From Bugula neritina (lineage: Eukaryota; Bryozoa; Gymnolaemata; Cheilostomatida; Bugulidae): a stretch of DNA of 64,000 nt. The notes beneath the pieces were generated by a model. It searched no databases and was not told the DNA's origin. It was given only the letters and a program-made list of their open reading frames with translations. This document shows positions 42,433 through 56,300 of this stretch, in pieces (position 1 is the stretch's first letter; every line of letters starts with the position of its first letter). Location of the stretch: contig OZ037769.1 in assembly GCA_964035545.1 (NCBI GenBank), positions 11,477,133 through 11,541,132 of the forward strand, in the 5' to 3' direction. The position numbers and the translations under genes were made by a program.

Positions 42433-43699
42433 TAGAGCTGTAAATACATATAGTATAGTTATAGTATTTAATTTCTGGAGAAGGCATTCTAGCACAGAGC
42501 ATGTGGTTAGGTGTTGGTGTTAATGGTTTATTGTTTTTAGTTATAATTTTTTTTTCAATTTTCTAATAAAATAAATATCTTGACATAATGAATGCTATTT
42601 CTAGTTTATACCAGTCGTGATTGAGAGCCCATGTACCCAAATATTCATAACAGCAATAATTTGAAAAACACTCGGTTTTAAACATTAATGGCTTTATTAT
42701 CAAAATAAACACATTTTACTGGGTATTTTTATAATTGATGTCAATGTTGACCAGAGTAATATGGGACAATTTTTAAATGTATTAGTTATTAGCTGGGTGT
42801 TATTTGTTATTTAGTTTGATCAAGAGTGCCTCATCTATGAAAAGTGTATAAGAATAATAAGATGCAATAGGAATAGTCTTGCAAAGCTTATGCAGAGCCA
42901 GGCCACTAAAGTTTCAGCTAAATTAGTTATTCTATAATCTTGCATGAAACTTGAAGTGCTTTCACATCATAAAGCTCAGCTAGTTTCCTTCCAACTGCAT
43001 TACTATATGAAGCAACTTTGGATTTAAAGTGAAGAACAAGACAAAAGTGCCTTAGTAGTAAATTACCAAACGGGGCGTTTATAATACATTAACCATATAC
43101 TTGAATTTAAAAAGCTATCTCTCAATGAAGATTCTACCACTTTTGCTATATTTTGACATTCTATAGAAACAGGGCTTTTTTTTACTTGTTTATTACCTAC
43201 AGTAATTTAACAAATGCTACTGGAATAATTTGTCCGTCAAGTTATGAATGTATAATAACACAAAATGTTAACATTTTCTTGCTAGATATAGTTTCAAGTT
43301 TTTAAGAAAAGCTGTAAAATTGCAAATTCGGACTTAGTCTTAGGAATTTAGATAAATTTTGAAATTTTCATAGCATAAATTTAGCATATGCATGGCAAAA
43401 ATTTAATTTGCTATAGCTTTACCATCTCATGTAATAGTGTTGTGCTATAGAATTCTTTTCAATGCTCTTGCATAATATTCTAATAACTCAATATACTACA
43501 TATATAAATGATTAATAAACTTTAAAAAATTCACTCCCACTGAAATACAAATACACTGAAATGTATGAGAGAAATATACCAATATGAGGTCAAGGTTACT
43601 TGAATAAAAATAGTGTGGGAATGAGCAGCTTCGTATACATCTTATCACACCGTGAGGTATACACTGTATATCATACATGTTATAGTTAGCATTGGCTGC
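42433..43699. other. TMEM11 3' UTR and intergenic DNA
   Basis: The TMEM11 3' UTR ends near 42.6 kb. The rest is AT-rich unique-looking DNA and the 5' flank of the EMI-like gene. No repeats or coding signal stand out. Confidence 0.5.
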
Positions 43700-46231
43700 A
43701 TGCGTTACAAGTACAACATGTATCTGTTTGGTCTCTCTGTAGTTCTGCTATGGTGTGCATCTTCGACACAGGCCCAGTTTACAGGCAGGTTGGTGCTTAC
43801 TAACAGAATAGTAGACTGATTACAAGTATACTGCTGGTAGGAAGAGTGTGTAGTATTATGCATGTTACATAATCAGATGCAGTACGAGTTGTGTCTGGTA
43901 GAAACTGCTGGTACAGCTTGTACAGAAAGCGTCAGCCAGGGCTATAAAAGTATATTATTTAAGTTCCCAGCTCAGATGCCATGAGGGTCATGGCAATGCT
44001 GTAGTGGAGAAACTCTAGTAGCCTAAGTTTGTTAGTTTTCTTTAAAAATATTGGGTTGCATGAAGAGCGGGTTGAAATTTTTCTAAGGGTTTAACGTCGT
44101 TTCCTACATTTTTAACGCAGGGTGTTCTCAGCTTCTTCATTACTGCACCTATACTTCTTTAATGGGTTATATTAGTGAGACAATTCTGACATATCTATAT
44201 AGAATAGCTCGGCACGCCAGAAAATGTCTCGTAACCATGTATAAGTAGATTGTGAATATCTGTGTGTATATATTGTGAAAATGCATTATTTTTACATATA
44301 ACTGTATTATTGTGCAATTCTGTGTATATATGGTGAATTTGTGTGCATATATAATGAATTTGTGTGCATATATGGTATATATTATGGTGAATTTGTGTGT
44401 GTATGGTGAATTTGTGTGTATATATGATAAATTTGTGTGCATATATAATGAATTTGTGTGCATATATGGTGAATTTGTGTGCATGTATGATGAATTTCTG
44501 TGCATATATGGTGAATTTGTGGGCATATATGGTGAAGTTGTGAATTGTAGGATATGATGTACTATAATATGTTGCATGCATTTAGTATGCTGTGTAGTGA
44601 TATGTCACAGCATACTAGGTATACACTGCGTTTCCATCATTCGCATAATGGGAATGGATGGTGTTTGGTAACAGTAACATCAAAGGAAACCATAATCATA
44701 AGTCTTTGCAAATACAATGACAAATTAATCTGTACGAGCATCCATTCGCATAATGCGCAGTCATGGAAACACAGTGATAGTTGCAGTGATGTCACAGCTT
44801 GTTCATCAGTGACCTCATAGCATACTATGTAGTATGTAGTGATGTCATAGCGCGCTGCATGTGCAGTAATGCTGTGATGTCATAGCATATACATACTGTG
44901 TAGTGACATCATAGTATGTGTATAGTAGCATCATAACCTAACCACATGGCATATATTACAGTGATGCCAGACACTGGTGTTGCAAAGTTGACGCTGATGA
45001 GCCGAAGCCCCTTCTCATTGAAACTACTATAGTGAAGTATGAGAAGCAGACTGTAAGTGTAAAAACTGGCTATCAAGGTTGTGGACTATGGGGTACTAAA
45101 AGATGTTCTATATATTCTGCTCGATATAAGTAAGAACTCAGTCTAAATATATCATTTATGCTATGCAAATGAGCTACAAATTTATCTGTCTTATAACATA
45201 TAATCTTTATAAGTTTAATTGTATATTTTGATTTTTCTTTGTGTTATACATTTCAACAGGTCAGTACAAAAGTATGCCACTTCCTATAAACAGTCTCCCT
45301 TCTTTGAATCTTGTCCAACTAAGCACATGGTCTGTTGTAACCAACATTCTCTCATAGCTGGCCAGTGTATCCGTAAGTATCTCGTAAAGTATCTACCAAG
45401 TTTTCTCCACACTCTTTAATCAGTACAGCACTACAGTCTAAAAGCAGACCAAGTCAACATCTGCAACTTGAAGGATGTGGTTTAAAACCTCTACACACTA
45501 TAAGGGTTATTTTACTTAATTTAGTACACACTGGGAATCTCCAGTTTTCAGCTATTTTTCACAAATTTAGCTGCTAATGGACAAGGGTTTTTTCCCAAAA
45601 TTAGTAATATATCAAAAAATACATTTAAATAATCAAAGTTCTTAATTTTTGCTTGATTTGCCATGTTTTTTCATATTTTAATTGCAGACTGTTATGGGAA
45701 AACCATAACGGTCCGCAATCGAAAGTAGCTGAATAATTAAGAAAAAGCATGGGAAATCAAACAATTAATAAAAAAAACTTTGATTTTTAGGTATATTTAT
45801 TGATATTTTACTAGTTTTGCGCAAAAACCCTTGTTCATTAGCAGCTAAATTGTAAAAAATAGCTAAGAACTGAAGAGTTCCAGTGTGTATTAAATCAAGT
45901 AAACTCACCCATAGCAAGCCGCACTGCATACTCTAAATTATGATACTATATATGAGGTGTTTAACACAGTTTCTATTGCAAAAAAATACTTGACTTACGA
46001 AAATCTAGCGTGCAGAAACAATTGACCTGCATGTATCCCACAAGCCTTAGTGCTGGACTGACTCTGCTCAGATAACTGTCACACATTTGTATTCACCGTC
46101 TTGTTGGAACTGAAGTAGATACATCAGCTGAATATTCATACTATGTTGCAGATCATGATACACTAAACAAACATATTGACGACATTGAGTTTCTTCACAA
46201 TCTTGGAGTGTTGCATACCGGAGAGAACTAA
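43700..46231 (+). CDS. Small secreted EMI-like cysteine-rich protein, 149 aa
   Basis: Four exons assembled by hand: 43700-43788, 44962-45129, 45260-45372 and 46152-46231, all GT-AG, phases 2, 2 and 1 matching, 450 nt with stop. It starts with a signal peptide (MRYKYNMYLFGLSVVLLWCA...STQAQ, cleavage about residue 25). The mature part has eight cysteines (36, 37, 70, 78, 104, 111, 112, 122). The pattern WCC, then GYQGCGLWGTKRC, an aromatic/basic stretch YKSVQKYATSYKQ, then SCPTKHMVCC and GQC resembles an EMI domain (as in emilins and multimerins). The tail HIDDIEFLHNLGV is helical and cysteine-free. It is likely an extracellular matrix or secreted factor. The EMI call is by pattern only. AATAAA lies at 46311. 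An alternative start is Met7. Confidence 0.78.
44250..44545 (+). repeat. About 20-bp minisatellite in EMI-like gene intron 1
   Basis: About thirteen variable copies of gtgtgcatatatggtgaatt, including shortened ones. It yields spurious open frames on both strands. Confidence 0.92.
44624..44776. mobile_element. MITE with ACTGCGTTTCCA termini, copy 1
   Basis: Inverted termini CACTGCGTTTCCATcattcg and (complement) CACTGTGTTTCCATgactgc with inner arms gcataatgggaatgg/ccattcgcataatgc. The element is about 153 bp. A second copy is at 54211-54364. Confidence 0.75.
44820..44955 (+). repeat. Degenerate gtgatgtcatagca repeat before EMI-like exon 2
   Basis: Several copies of tagtgatgtcatagcata-like words run up to the acceptor of exon 2. 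Confidence 0.65.
45503..45911. mobile_element. Palindromic Tc1-like MITE, full length
   Basis: A 409-bp element that is almost one long inverted repeat. The left arm reads ttttacttaatttagtacac, and the right arm ends gtgtgtattaaatcaagtaa. Both arms share agctatttttcac/gtaaaaaatagct and caaagttctt. TA flanks both ends (45501-45502 and 45912-45913), as for Tc1/mariner-type insertion. It lies in EMI-like gene intron 3. A half copy is at 12299-12518. Confidence 0.82.
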
Positions 46232-47300
46232 AGATGGCTGACACTGTGCAGATTCAGTGCCATTTTGACAAAGAAATGCATGTGCTCTCTCACTATCTTT
46301 GCTACTAACTAATAAACATCTTTTGAGAAATATTAAACATGCTAAAATTTTGTTAAAATGTTGCTAACTATTTAACAAGTATGATTTATTACTTTTTACT
46401 TTGTGCATAAGGTCAGAGTATTCAAGTGAAATTGAATTCTGAACATCTGATGTCATAGGTAGTGGGGTGTTAGTAAGAAAACTGTACACTTTCAACTATA
46501 TGAACAAGCTATAGCTACGCTGAATAAAGTTTTCAAACATAGTACTGGTTAGATAAAAGCAAATTGCCAAGTTTGTTCCTCCAAAACTTAGATGACCCCA
46601 TGTTTTTAAGCTAGATATGCGAAAATCCGATAACCAAAGTCATTATATCATTGACTGCTGCCAGTATAATCTTTGATCTATTCTACTCTACACACAACTG
46701 TGCTTTTGACCTTGAAGTTTCTAGCAATAACAAATGCATGTACATATCCCAAAGTCACGGTTGAAATTTATTGTCAGTTCATGGCAGAAATTAGAAACTA
46801 TGCATTCAACACAATGCAAAAATCATAGGCATAGTGAAACTAATTACAACATGACACATGTAATATATATTGTCTTCAATGAAGAATCTAGAAAACAAAT
46901 AAAGAGCTTAAAATTTAAGAACGTAATATATCAATACTAATCTAACTGTCTAATAGAACTTAAGAAAAAAAAAACGTTAATATTAGATAAAAAGTAACCT
47001 TTTGTAAAGGTACAACATTAAAAAATGTATAAAATTACCTGAATACGTATCAGCTACTGTTTCATTGATTGTATCACTACAGCACTTATAAATAAGATTT
47101 ATAGATAAAAAGTTGCATTACATAGAACTATCGGCATTGTTTTCATTGAGTAAAGTAACATTATTTTGCAATTAAAATTTGTATTGATAACACTTAGTAA
47201 AGCCTCATAAAAATATATTCATCTTTTAGATAAAAATCATAAATTAATAGTGAAAAATCATTGTCTTGAGATAGGAGTGAAGATTGAATAAAATAATAAG
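46232..47300. other. Intergenic spacer between convergent EMI-like and CROT genes
   Basis: AT-rich DNA with the EMI-like gene 3' UTR (AATAAA at 46311). No clear AATAAA for CROT on minus was found close to its stop. No other gene is seen. Confidence 0.5.
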
Positions 47301-50300
47301 TTAAATAGAGGAAACTGTGTTATTAGACAGTAAATTGATCACCTCGGTCATACAATCTGCTATACTGGTGTATAACTTCACTGCACTCGTCTCCTCATCT
47401 GATATCCAGGAGGATATGAAAAACACTATTCTAAAAATATATTTATAAAAAAATTGCAAATATGCAAATTCTATGCAGACAAATTTAAATATAACTGGAG
47501 TTGAAAACAAATATATGCAATGAATCAGAAATTGGCAGCAACAGTGCCATTTTTTAACTACCAAGTTTTCAACCCTGGGTTAAAAAAGTTTGTTGTTAAA
47601 AATGCCAGCAGCGGTTATGTTTTTTGTGATCCAAATACTTTAGACTGCAAAAAATTGTAACCAAATCAAAAAATCTTTTTATAATACATTCCTAGAAATA
47701 CTAGAATTGCACGTAGTGGACTTAGTGGGAAAAGTCCAACTCACCTTTTAGCACCAATTCGATAGAAACAGCCGTAACCATTTGAACACATTGGAGCAAC
47801 GCCACCATGAACGGATGTGAAGCCGACAAAACTTGTGGAGAGAGTAAAATTGCCATTACCTCCGCTAAATACATACAGCAAGACTTTGCACAAATCTCGA
47901 TAGACAAAAAAGTTATAAACCGTTCACAAGTCTCTACGCTGCATCATCATTATGCAAACATTGCATTCAACAATGTCCAACTTCAAACTACAACTAGCAT
48001 AAGGTCTAGAAACTCTCTACAGACTTTGTTACTGCTGATACTAAAGTCATCAGTATAAATTTAATCCACACTAATACAGTCTAGCTATTAAGGTAAAACA
48101 ATCAGAGGTTCCCAATGTCCTGCTTTACAATTAGGAGTTGTGGTCTCCCAAAATGAAATTTGTTGAGCAAAATAGACTTGAACTCATTTTTGTGGTATTG
48201 GTTGCTGAGCAATGCTGAAGTGTCACATCAGCATTGCTCAGTAACCAAAACCACAAAAATGCTTTCATTTTTATTTTCGTCAAATTATCCACAAAAAAAT
48301 ATTTAAAAAAAAATTTCAACTGCTAATATGTGTGCTTATACCAGAATATCTATCTCCTAAGATAAAAATTATATAGCATAGTTAGAATTTTAAGTAGCAG
48401 CCAAACTTTAATTTTTTAATGAGCTTGCTCTTTATACAAAGGTTCAACCTATTCACTTTGGGAGAACACAACTTTTAATTGTAAAGGGGACACCAGGGAC
48501 CTCTGAAAAGGGTCAATTGGATTCAAGAGTAATCACATAGAAAGTGGTTTAGGTTTGCACAACAGCTGTACCACTACTATTGAGTATGTGGCTACAGACA
48601 GTACCTTTTCTCATAAGCTGGATCAATAAATATATCTGGAATGTCAAAACCATTTTCAGCTGCCACTATTTTGAGACCAAACAGGTGCCTGTCAATACCC
48701 TGACCACTCATACACTCCCTCATCATACTCAGGTGCTTCTTCATGGCATTCTTGAACAGGTGGATCTTTTGAGAAGGCTATCGACATAATATATTATATA
48801 GTATATACTATATGTGTTGCATATATCATCTACTATACGTGCTACAGATGTTATACATTACATAAATTATATATTACATGTGTTTCATATATATTACACT
48901 GCATGTGTTACATATAGTATATAGTATATACTACACAAATACATGTATGATATACAACATGTGCTACACATAGTGTGTGTGTGCATGCGTGCGCGTGTGT
49001 GCGCACGTGCATTTGCGTGTGTGTGTGTGTTACACATTATATTATACTATATATTACATGTGTTACATATGCTATATTTTACCAGCGAATCTTTGTCCAA
49101 CATGACTTTAGCCCAAGCCACCACCTCATTAGTACAAGACCTCACAGTCTCTGTCCGTCCATTATAGAACTTTCTAGTAGTAGCTGTCTCGTACGTAGCG
49201 GCTGGCCTGAAACATTCCCACAGCAGTTAGTCTGCTCAGACATTTACTGTAAATTATGCCGATTTAGAAAAAGCCAGATTATATAAAATAAATGGACAGA
49301 AGGAACATTTAAATGCACACATAGAAAGTGTAAACTTTATCTGCTGGCTAACAAAACCAAACATAGATTTTAAGAAGATGGAAGAGTTGGCTCTACATTC
49401 ATCATTGCACTGGAATTAGCATATTTGAACTATATAAACATTACATCTATCTCTGATAATCTACTGCCTTATAATACCTTACAGGTTAGACAAGCTTATA
49501 CTTGGTTAAAAAATTCTCTGACTGCAGCTTAATTTTAAAGTTAATATGCTTAAAATAAATATAAAATTTTATACTTTAAGCTAATACTCCTAAAAATATG
49601 TGAAGTACCTACTTGCCATGGAGCTTGTAGTATGCGTATTGAAGACAGACTTGCACAAATGTATCAGGGTGTAGCTTCAATTCTTTAAACAAATCCTTTC
49701 CAAATGTGCGAAACTCTGGATTGATTATCTCAATATTTCTGGCCTGTCATTGCAAATAAGAAAACATTTAAAATATAGAGTTGACATCTATATAGCTAAG
49801 AGATAACATATTATAATAAACAGTTACTAGTAACTGTACATTACTCGATTACAGACTGTCGTTGGTGAGAGCTAATGACTGGCAGATAATAACTGCAGAA
49901 GACTACTGTTACATATGAACAGTGGGTTTTTACTGTCACTTATTCCTGTAGATATCCACTGTCACTTATTACTGCAGATATCCACTGTCACTTATTACAG
50001 CAGATATCCACTGTCACTTATTACTGCAGATATCCACTGTCACTTATTACTGCAGATATCCACTGTCACTTATTACTGCAGATATCCACTGTCACTTATT
50101 ACTGCAGATATCCACTGTCACTTATTACTGCAGATATCCACTGTCACTTATTACTGCAGATATCCACTGTCACTTACAAGCTTCAGATAACTGCTCTCAG
50201 CAGCTGCAATACCATCTTCTATCCTTTTATCAATGGTGAAATGAAGCTCATGGTATGATGGAACCTCATTCGTTTCTTCTTCATTTTCACCCTAAAATGA

Positions 50301-53300
50301 GGTTTTGAAATAAACACTAAATAACAAGGGCAGTATTTGTATACCTATGCATAAACTGGGCTAAGCTTAGTGGCTAGTAATCAGTTTATGTTCTGATGAA
50401 GATAAAAAGAAATGAATAAAATAATGGATAGCCAAATAAGCAGACAAAGCAGTGGGTAACTTTTGGTTAAGCAGTTCAAGTTACAATTATTATCATGTTC
50501 ATGCATTTCGTGTATTTAGATCTCTAACAGAGAATAGTGATCACCAACAGTTGAAACTTGCAATTTTACTTTCTATTGGTTGCTTAATACATATCTGGTA
50601 GAGAGATAACAAAACAACTAAATTCATTGCAATAATTAGGAATTACCTCCCCATACACAAACAGTTTACTAAATAATTAAAAAAAGCGTAGAAACGCCAT
50701 CAACTATAAAATATATATTATGTGAGATGAGAGAAAAAGTTTACCTTCCAAACACCTTCACATTCTATGAGTCGACAATCAGCGTAAAAACTGACATTTA
50801 CGGAGGTCATGGCATCCATAGGTGTGTGCTGCAAAACACGTAAACTAAAAATACAAACTTGTATAAACAATAATAAACAAAGTAATACAAATATATAAAG
50901 TCATGGTAGGAGCTAACTAGAGACAATCAACTCACATCACAATTGGAAACAGTAGTTCCATTCTCAAACCATATAGAGCTGTAGGATTTGTCATACCATG
51001 CATTTCCGGGTTTTCCAAGAAGTCCTTGCTGGGATAACTACAAACAGAATTCTATGTGTGTCAGATGTTTACTAGTTTGCCACGAGAAAAGGTTCTGATT
51101 TACCAGGAGGTCTGACAAAGGAAGATGTACAAGATATAGAAGGAGCTTTAGCGCCCCCTCTAAAGTACAATGTTATTAAAGCAAGACCAGAGTCTACATT
51201 AAAGCGTAGAATCTAAGTTTATACAAAGTAGTTAATTTATCAACATGATAAATAAAGTTTACACCAGCAGTTAACGCAAAGTACTGTTTATTCTAGTTCT
51301 TGGCTAAAGTTACGATTTATTTATAGAATATGAATGTCTTGTATAATAAAACTGGATTTAGTTTACGCAATGGGAACATGTAACTAGTGCGAAAAGACTC
51401 TATGCATAGAAAAGTATAAAGCAGAAACCTGTGAAATACTTGAAGGCGTGTCATCCACTAGACTGCTGCCAATAATGGCTGACTGGATGGTATGCAGATG
51501 CTGCTCATTGGTGTGTGACAGCGAGACTAGGTGCTGCCTCAGCTTATACCATGTAGAGCGGTCCAGAGTGGTCAGCGAACTAAGTCCTGGGCCAGCTTCT
51601 TGACTGTATGCTTCTTCCTTGATTCTTGACAGCACATGCTTGAGTTGAGGCGGGGTGAATAGCCGCCCCTTACTGTCTAGCACGCTGTCTATTTTATAAA
51701 TACGTCTATTGCAGAATACCACAAGATGGCTGGGTGCTTCCCCTTCTTCATCTACAGAACATGTAAACATTGTAGCTGTAGCACCACAGTGTAATATACA
51801 GACTACACAGTATAATATACACACTACACAGTGTAATATACATATACACAGTATAATATACACAGTACACAGTATAATATACACACTACACAGTATAATA
51901 TACACACTACACAGTATAATATACACACTACACAGTATAATAAACACACTACACAGTATAATATACACACTACACAGTATAATATACACACTACACAGTA
52001 TAATATACACACTACACAGCATAATATACACAATACACAGTATAATATACACTACACAGTATAATATATACACTACACAGTATAATAAACACACTACACA
52101 GTATAATATACACACTACACAGTATAATATACACACTACACAGTATAATATACACTACACAGTATAATATACACACTACACAGTATAATATACACACTAC
52201 ACAGTATAATATACACACTACACAGTATAATATATACACTACACAGTATAATAAACACACTACACAGTATAATATACACACTACACAGTATAATATACAC
52301 ACTACACAGTATAATATACACACTACACAGTATAATATACACACTACACAGTATAATATACACACTACACAGTATAATATACACACTACACAGTATAATA
52401 TACACACTACACAGTATAATATACACACTACACAGTATAATATACACACTACACAGTATAATATACACACTACACAGTATAATAAACACAATACACAGTA
52501 TAATATACACTACACAGTATAATATATACACTACACAGTATAATAAACACACTACACAGTATAATATACACACTACACAGTATAATATACACACTACACA
52601 GTATAACATGCACACTACACAGTATAATATACACACTACACAGTATAATATACACACTACACAGTATAATATACACACTACACAGTATAATATACACACT
52701 ACACAGTATAATATACACACTACACAGTATAATATACACACTACACAGTATAATAAACACAATACACAGTATAATATACACTACACAGTATAATATATAC
52801 ACTACACAGTATAATAAACACACTACACAGTATAATATACACACTACACAGTATAATATACACACTACACAGTATAATATACACTACACAGTATAATATA
52901 CACACTACACAGTATAATATACACACTACACAGTATAATATACACACTACACAGTATAATATATACACTACACAGTATAATAAACACACTACACAGTATA
53001 ATATACACACTACACAGTATAATATACACACTACACAGTATAATATACACACTACACAGTATAATATACACACTACACAGTATAATATACACACTACACA
53101 GTATAATATACACACTACACAGTATAATATACACACTACACAGTGTAATATACAGACTACACAGTATAATATACACACTACACAGTGTAATATACATATA
53201 CACAGTATAACATACACACTACACAGTATAATATACACACTACACAGTATAATATACACACTACACAGTATAATATACACACTACACGGTATAATATACA

Positions 53301-56300
53301 CACTACACAGTATAATATACACACTACACGGTATAACATACACACTACACAGTATAATATACACACTACACAGTATAATATACACACTACACAGTATAAT
53401 ACACACACTACACAGTATAATATATACACTACACAGTATAATATACAAACTACACAGTATAATATACACACTACACAGTATAATATACACAATACACAGT
53501 ATAATATACACACTACACGGTATAATATACACACTACACAGTATAATATACACACTACACAGTATAATATACACAGTACACGGTATAATATACACACTAC
53601 ACGGTATAATATACACACTACACAGTATAATATACACACTACACAGTATAACATGCACACTACACAGTATAATATACACACTACACAGTATAATATACAC
53701 TACAGTAAGCTGACAAGCAGGGGAGGAAGTTACCAGTCTTGAAGTAGCGGCAGACGGTGTCCTCCTCCAGTCCTGGCTGCCGGCAGCAGTTGTACAGACT
53801 CCTAAACTGGTACATGGACCACGGCTCCTTTCCAGACCGGCCAGAGTCATGCAACAGCTTCTGTCTAACAGTAGAATGGTGAGCTGCACGCAAGATACTG
53901 GCAGTTGTACGGTTTGAGTGGTAAAAAGAAAAATCATTTCATGATAATGTAACTCAAACTTTTGCTGTTTAACCACAAAAAAGCTGTAAACAAATCAAAG
54001 AATCACATTGATGAGTTTATAGCTGAAAACTGAGAGAAAAAACACAGAAAAAGTACTAAATGAAGTAAAATGACCAGTCAGAGAGTTGAAAGATAGTAAA
54101 GGCAGCAGTGGGAGCAATATCAACGACCAACAGGGCATTATCTGATGTTATGTAACCGGAAATAGAAGTAGACTAGACACTGATCAGCATATGACTGCAG
54201 GCTGTAATATACTGCGTTTCCATTACTTCACATTATGGATGCTAATAGGGTGACACTGAGGTTGCGATTTGCATGGGGTTATGGTTGGGGTTTCATTTGA
54301 TGCAACTGTTTTCAAAAATGGAAAGAAAAATACATTCCCATAATGTGAAGCTTGGAAATGCAGTCTATGCAGAGTATAAAATACTACAGCTGTATCCACT
54401 AGTCACTGCAGCTGACTTACCTTTTTATAAGCTGCCAGTGCTCTAACAGGAAGTAGGTGGAGAGAGAGTTTCTCGTAACCTGAGTTCCCTTGCTGGGTGG
54501 CCACAGGTGAAAGACGTAGGGTGCTATACCCGTCACATTCATTAGAGGAGTGACGGGAATTCTTAGCTTTAAGTAGGCATAAGAGAGCCACCATTCCTCC
54601 AGCTGAAACACATTTCCAGATATTATATACTCAATCCTTCTGTACTATACTATACAGTATACAGTGTATAGTATACAGTGTATAGTATACAGTGTATAGT
54701 ATACAGTGTATAGTATACAGTGTATAGTATACACTGTATACTATACTACTACATACTATACACTATAATACTATATGCGACAATACTAAATACTATACTA
54801 CTATATACTATATTATTATATATTATACACTGTATACTATAATACTATACACTATACTACTATACACTATACTACTACATACTATACTACTATATACTAT
54901 ACTACTATATACTATTCTACTATATACTATACTACTATACACTATACTACTATACACTATATTACTATATGCTATACTACTATACACTATATTACTATAT
55001 GCTATATTACTATACACTATATTACTATATGCTACACTACTACACACTATACTACTAGACACTGTACTACTATATTATACTACACAACTATACACTATAT
55101 GCTATACTACTACATACTGTATACTATATACTGCATTAATATACTATACTAAATCAATTTATTAGAAAATATTACACTCATACTTCAACAACAGCTGTTA
55201 TCATCTTTAAAATTTAAACTTTGAATACAAACAGTAGCAATAAAATGATGAAATCCAGGCTAACAACATAACAGCAAGTTTTGTATCTCTTTTTAGCAGT
55301 TCAGCTCCCTAACTGGTATTCTTTCGTTCTTCACACGCATCATTTAGGAAACATACTCAACCAGCTAGGCCCCTCACCCAATTCCTTTTAGCCTTAGCTC
55401 TCTCCTCTAAAATACTTTGAAGCTTTGGTCCTTCATTCTCGGCAAACCTTCTTACAGCTTGCACAGTTTTCTCTATCTCTTCAGGAGTTAGGTGGGGCCT
55501 CACTAAAATATTTATGACACAACCATGCATTGTCACAAGCTGCCAAATGAAATAATCTTTTGTATTAAAAGTTTCAGGTTCGAAATTGTCACATATTACA
55601 TCACGAGGGAACACCATTGTATGAACTTAAATAGTGTTTAGCATGTTGAAAATTACTGCCTCTTTTGAATAGCAAACAGCCTAGCACTAAACATTTGTGT
55701 TTGAACTTTTAGCACACCTGACTTAACACGATAATTTTGTACCAGTCTATGAAGAAATTCATGACCAAGAATAACTGTAGCCGCTCTTTGTAGGTGCATA
55801 AATTTTCAACATTTGTAACCTGGTCAAGTAATGATTGAGTGAAAGCTATAGCAAGTGCATTTTATCTATAAGGTTGAACTATCTTAATGTAAAGAGATAA
55901 GCAGATGCACGAAGCTGAAATAGTATTTCCAATCTACTCCCCATTACTTTTCTACACATAGCATGTGTCTACAACATATCTGGTATCAAAACTGATATAA
56001 TATGACGGTGGGGAAAGATAAGCTCTTAAAAGTCGACTTTCTTAGTTAGCTGATGATTTTAGTTATGCAACCTATTGATTGATTTAATCAACTAACTGCA
56101 CTTTAAATAATAAAGCTTCAATTATGAATTAATGTAAATTTCTAGCTTGAAACTATACGAATTTTAATTTGCTTGAGGACTTGGGAAAAACAATTCTTAT
56201 ATAACCAAAATAGCATGTCTATAAGAGCAAATACCTGACTCCAAGTATTTGTTGAGAGTAGATTTGAGAGATGGAATTGGCAAAGATGGTAGCTGGTCGT

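Noticed and set aside
51384-53976. Long open frames rich in Cys/Val/Leu/Tyr on minus and Thr/Gln/Tyr/Asn/Ile on plus
   Set aside because: They are translations of the 21-bp intronic minisatellite in CROT intron 4; only 51429-51751 and 53734-53864 are real exons.
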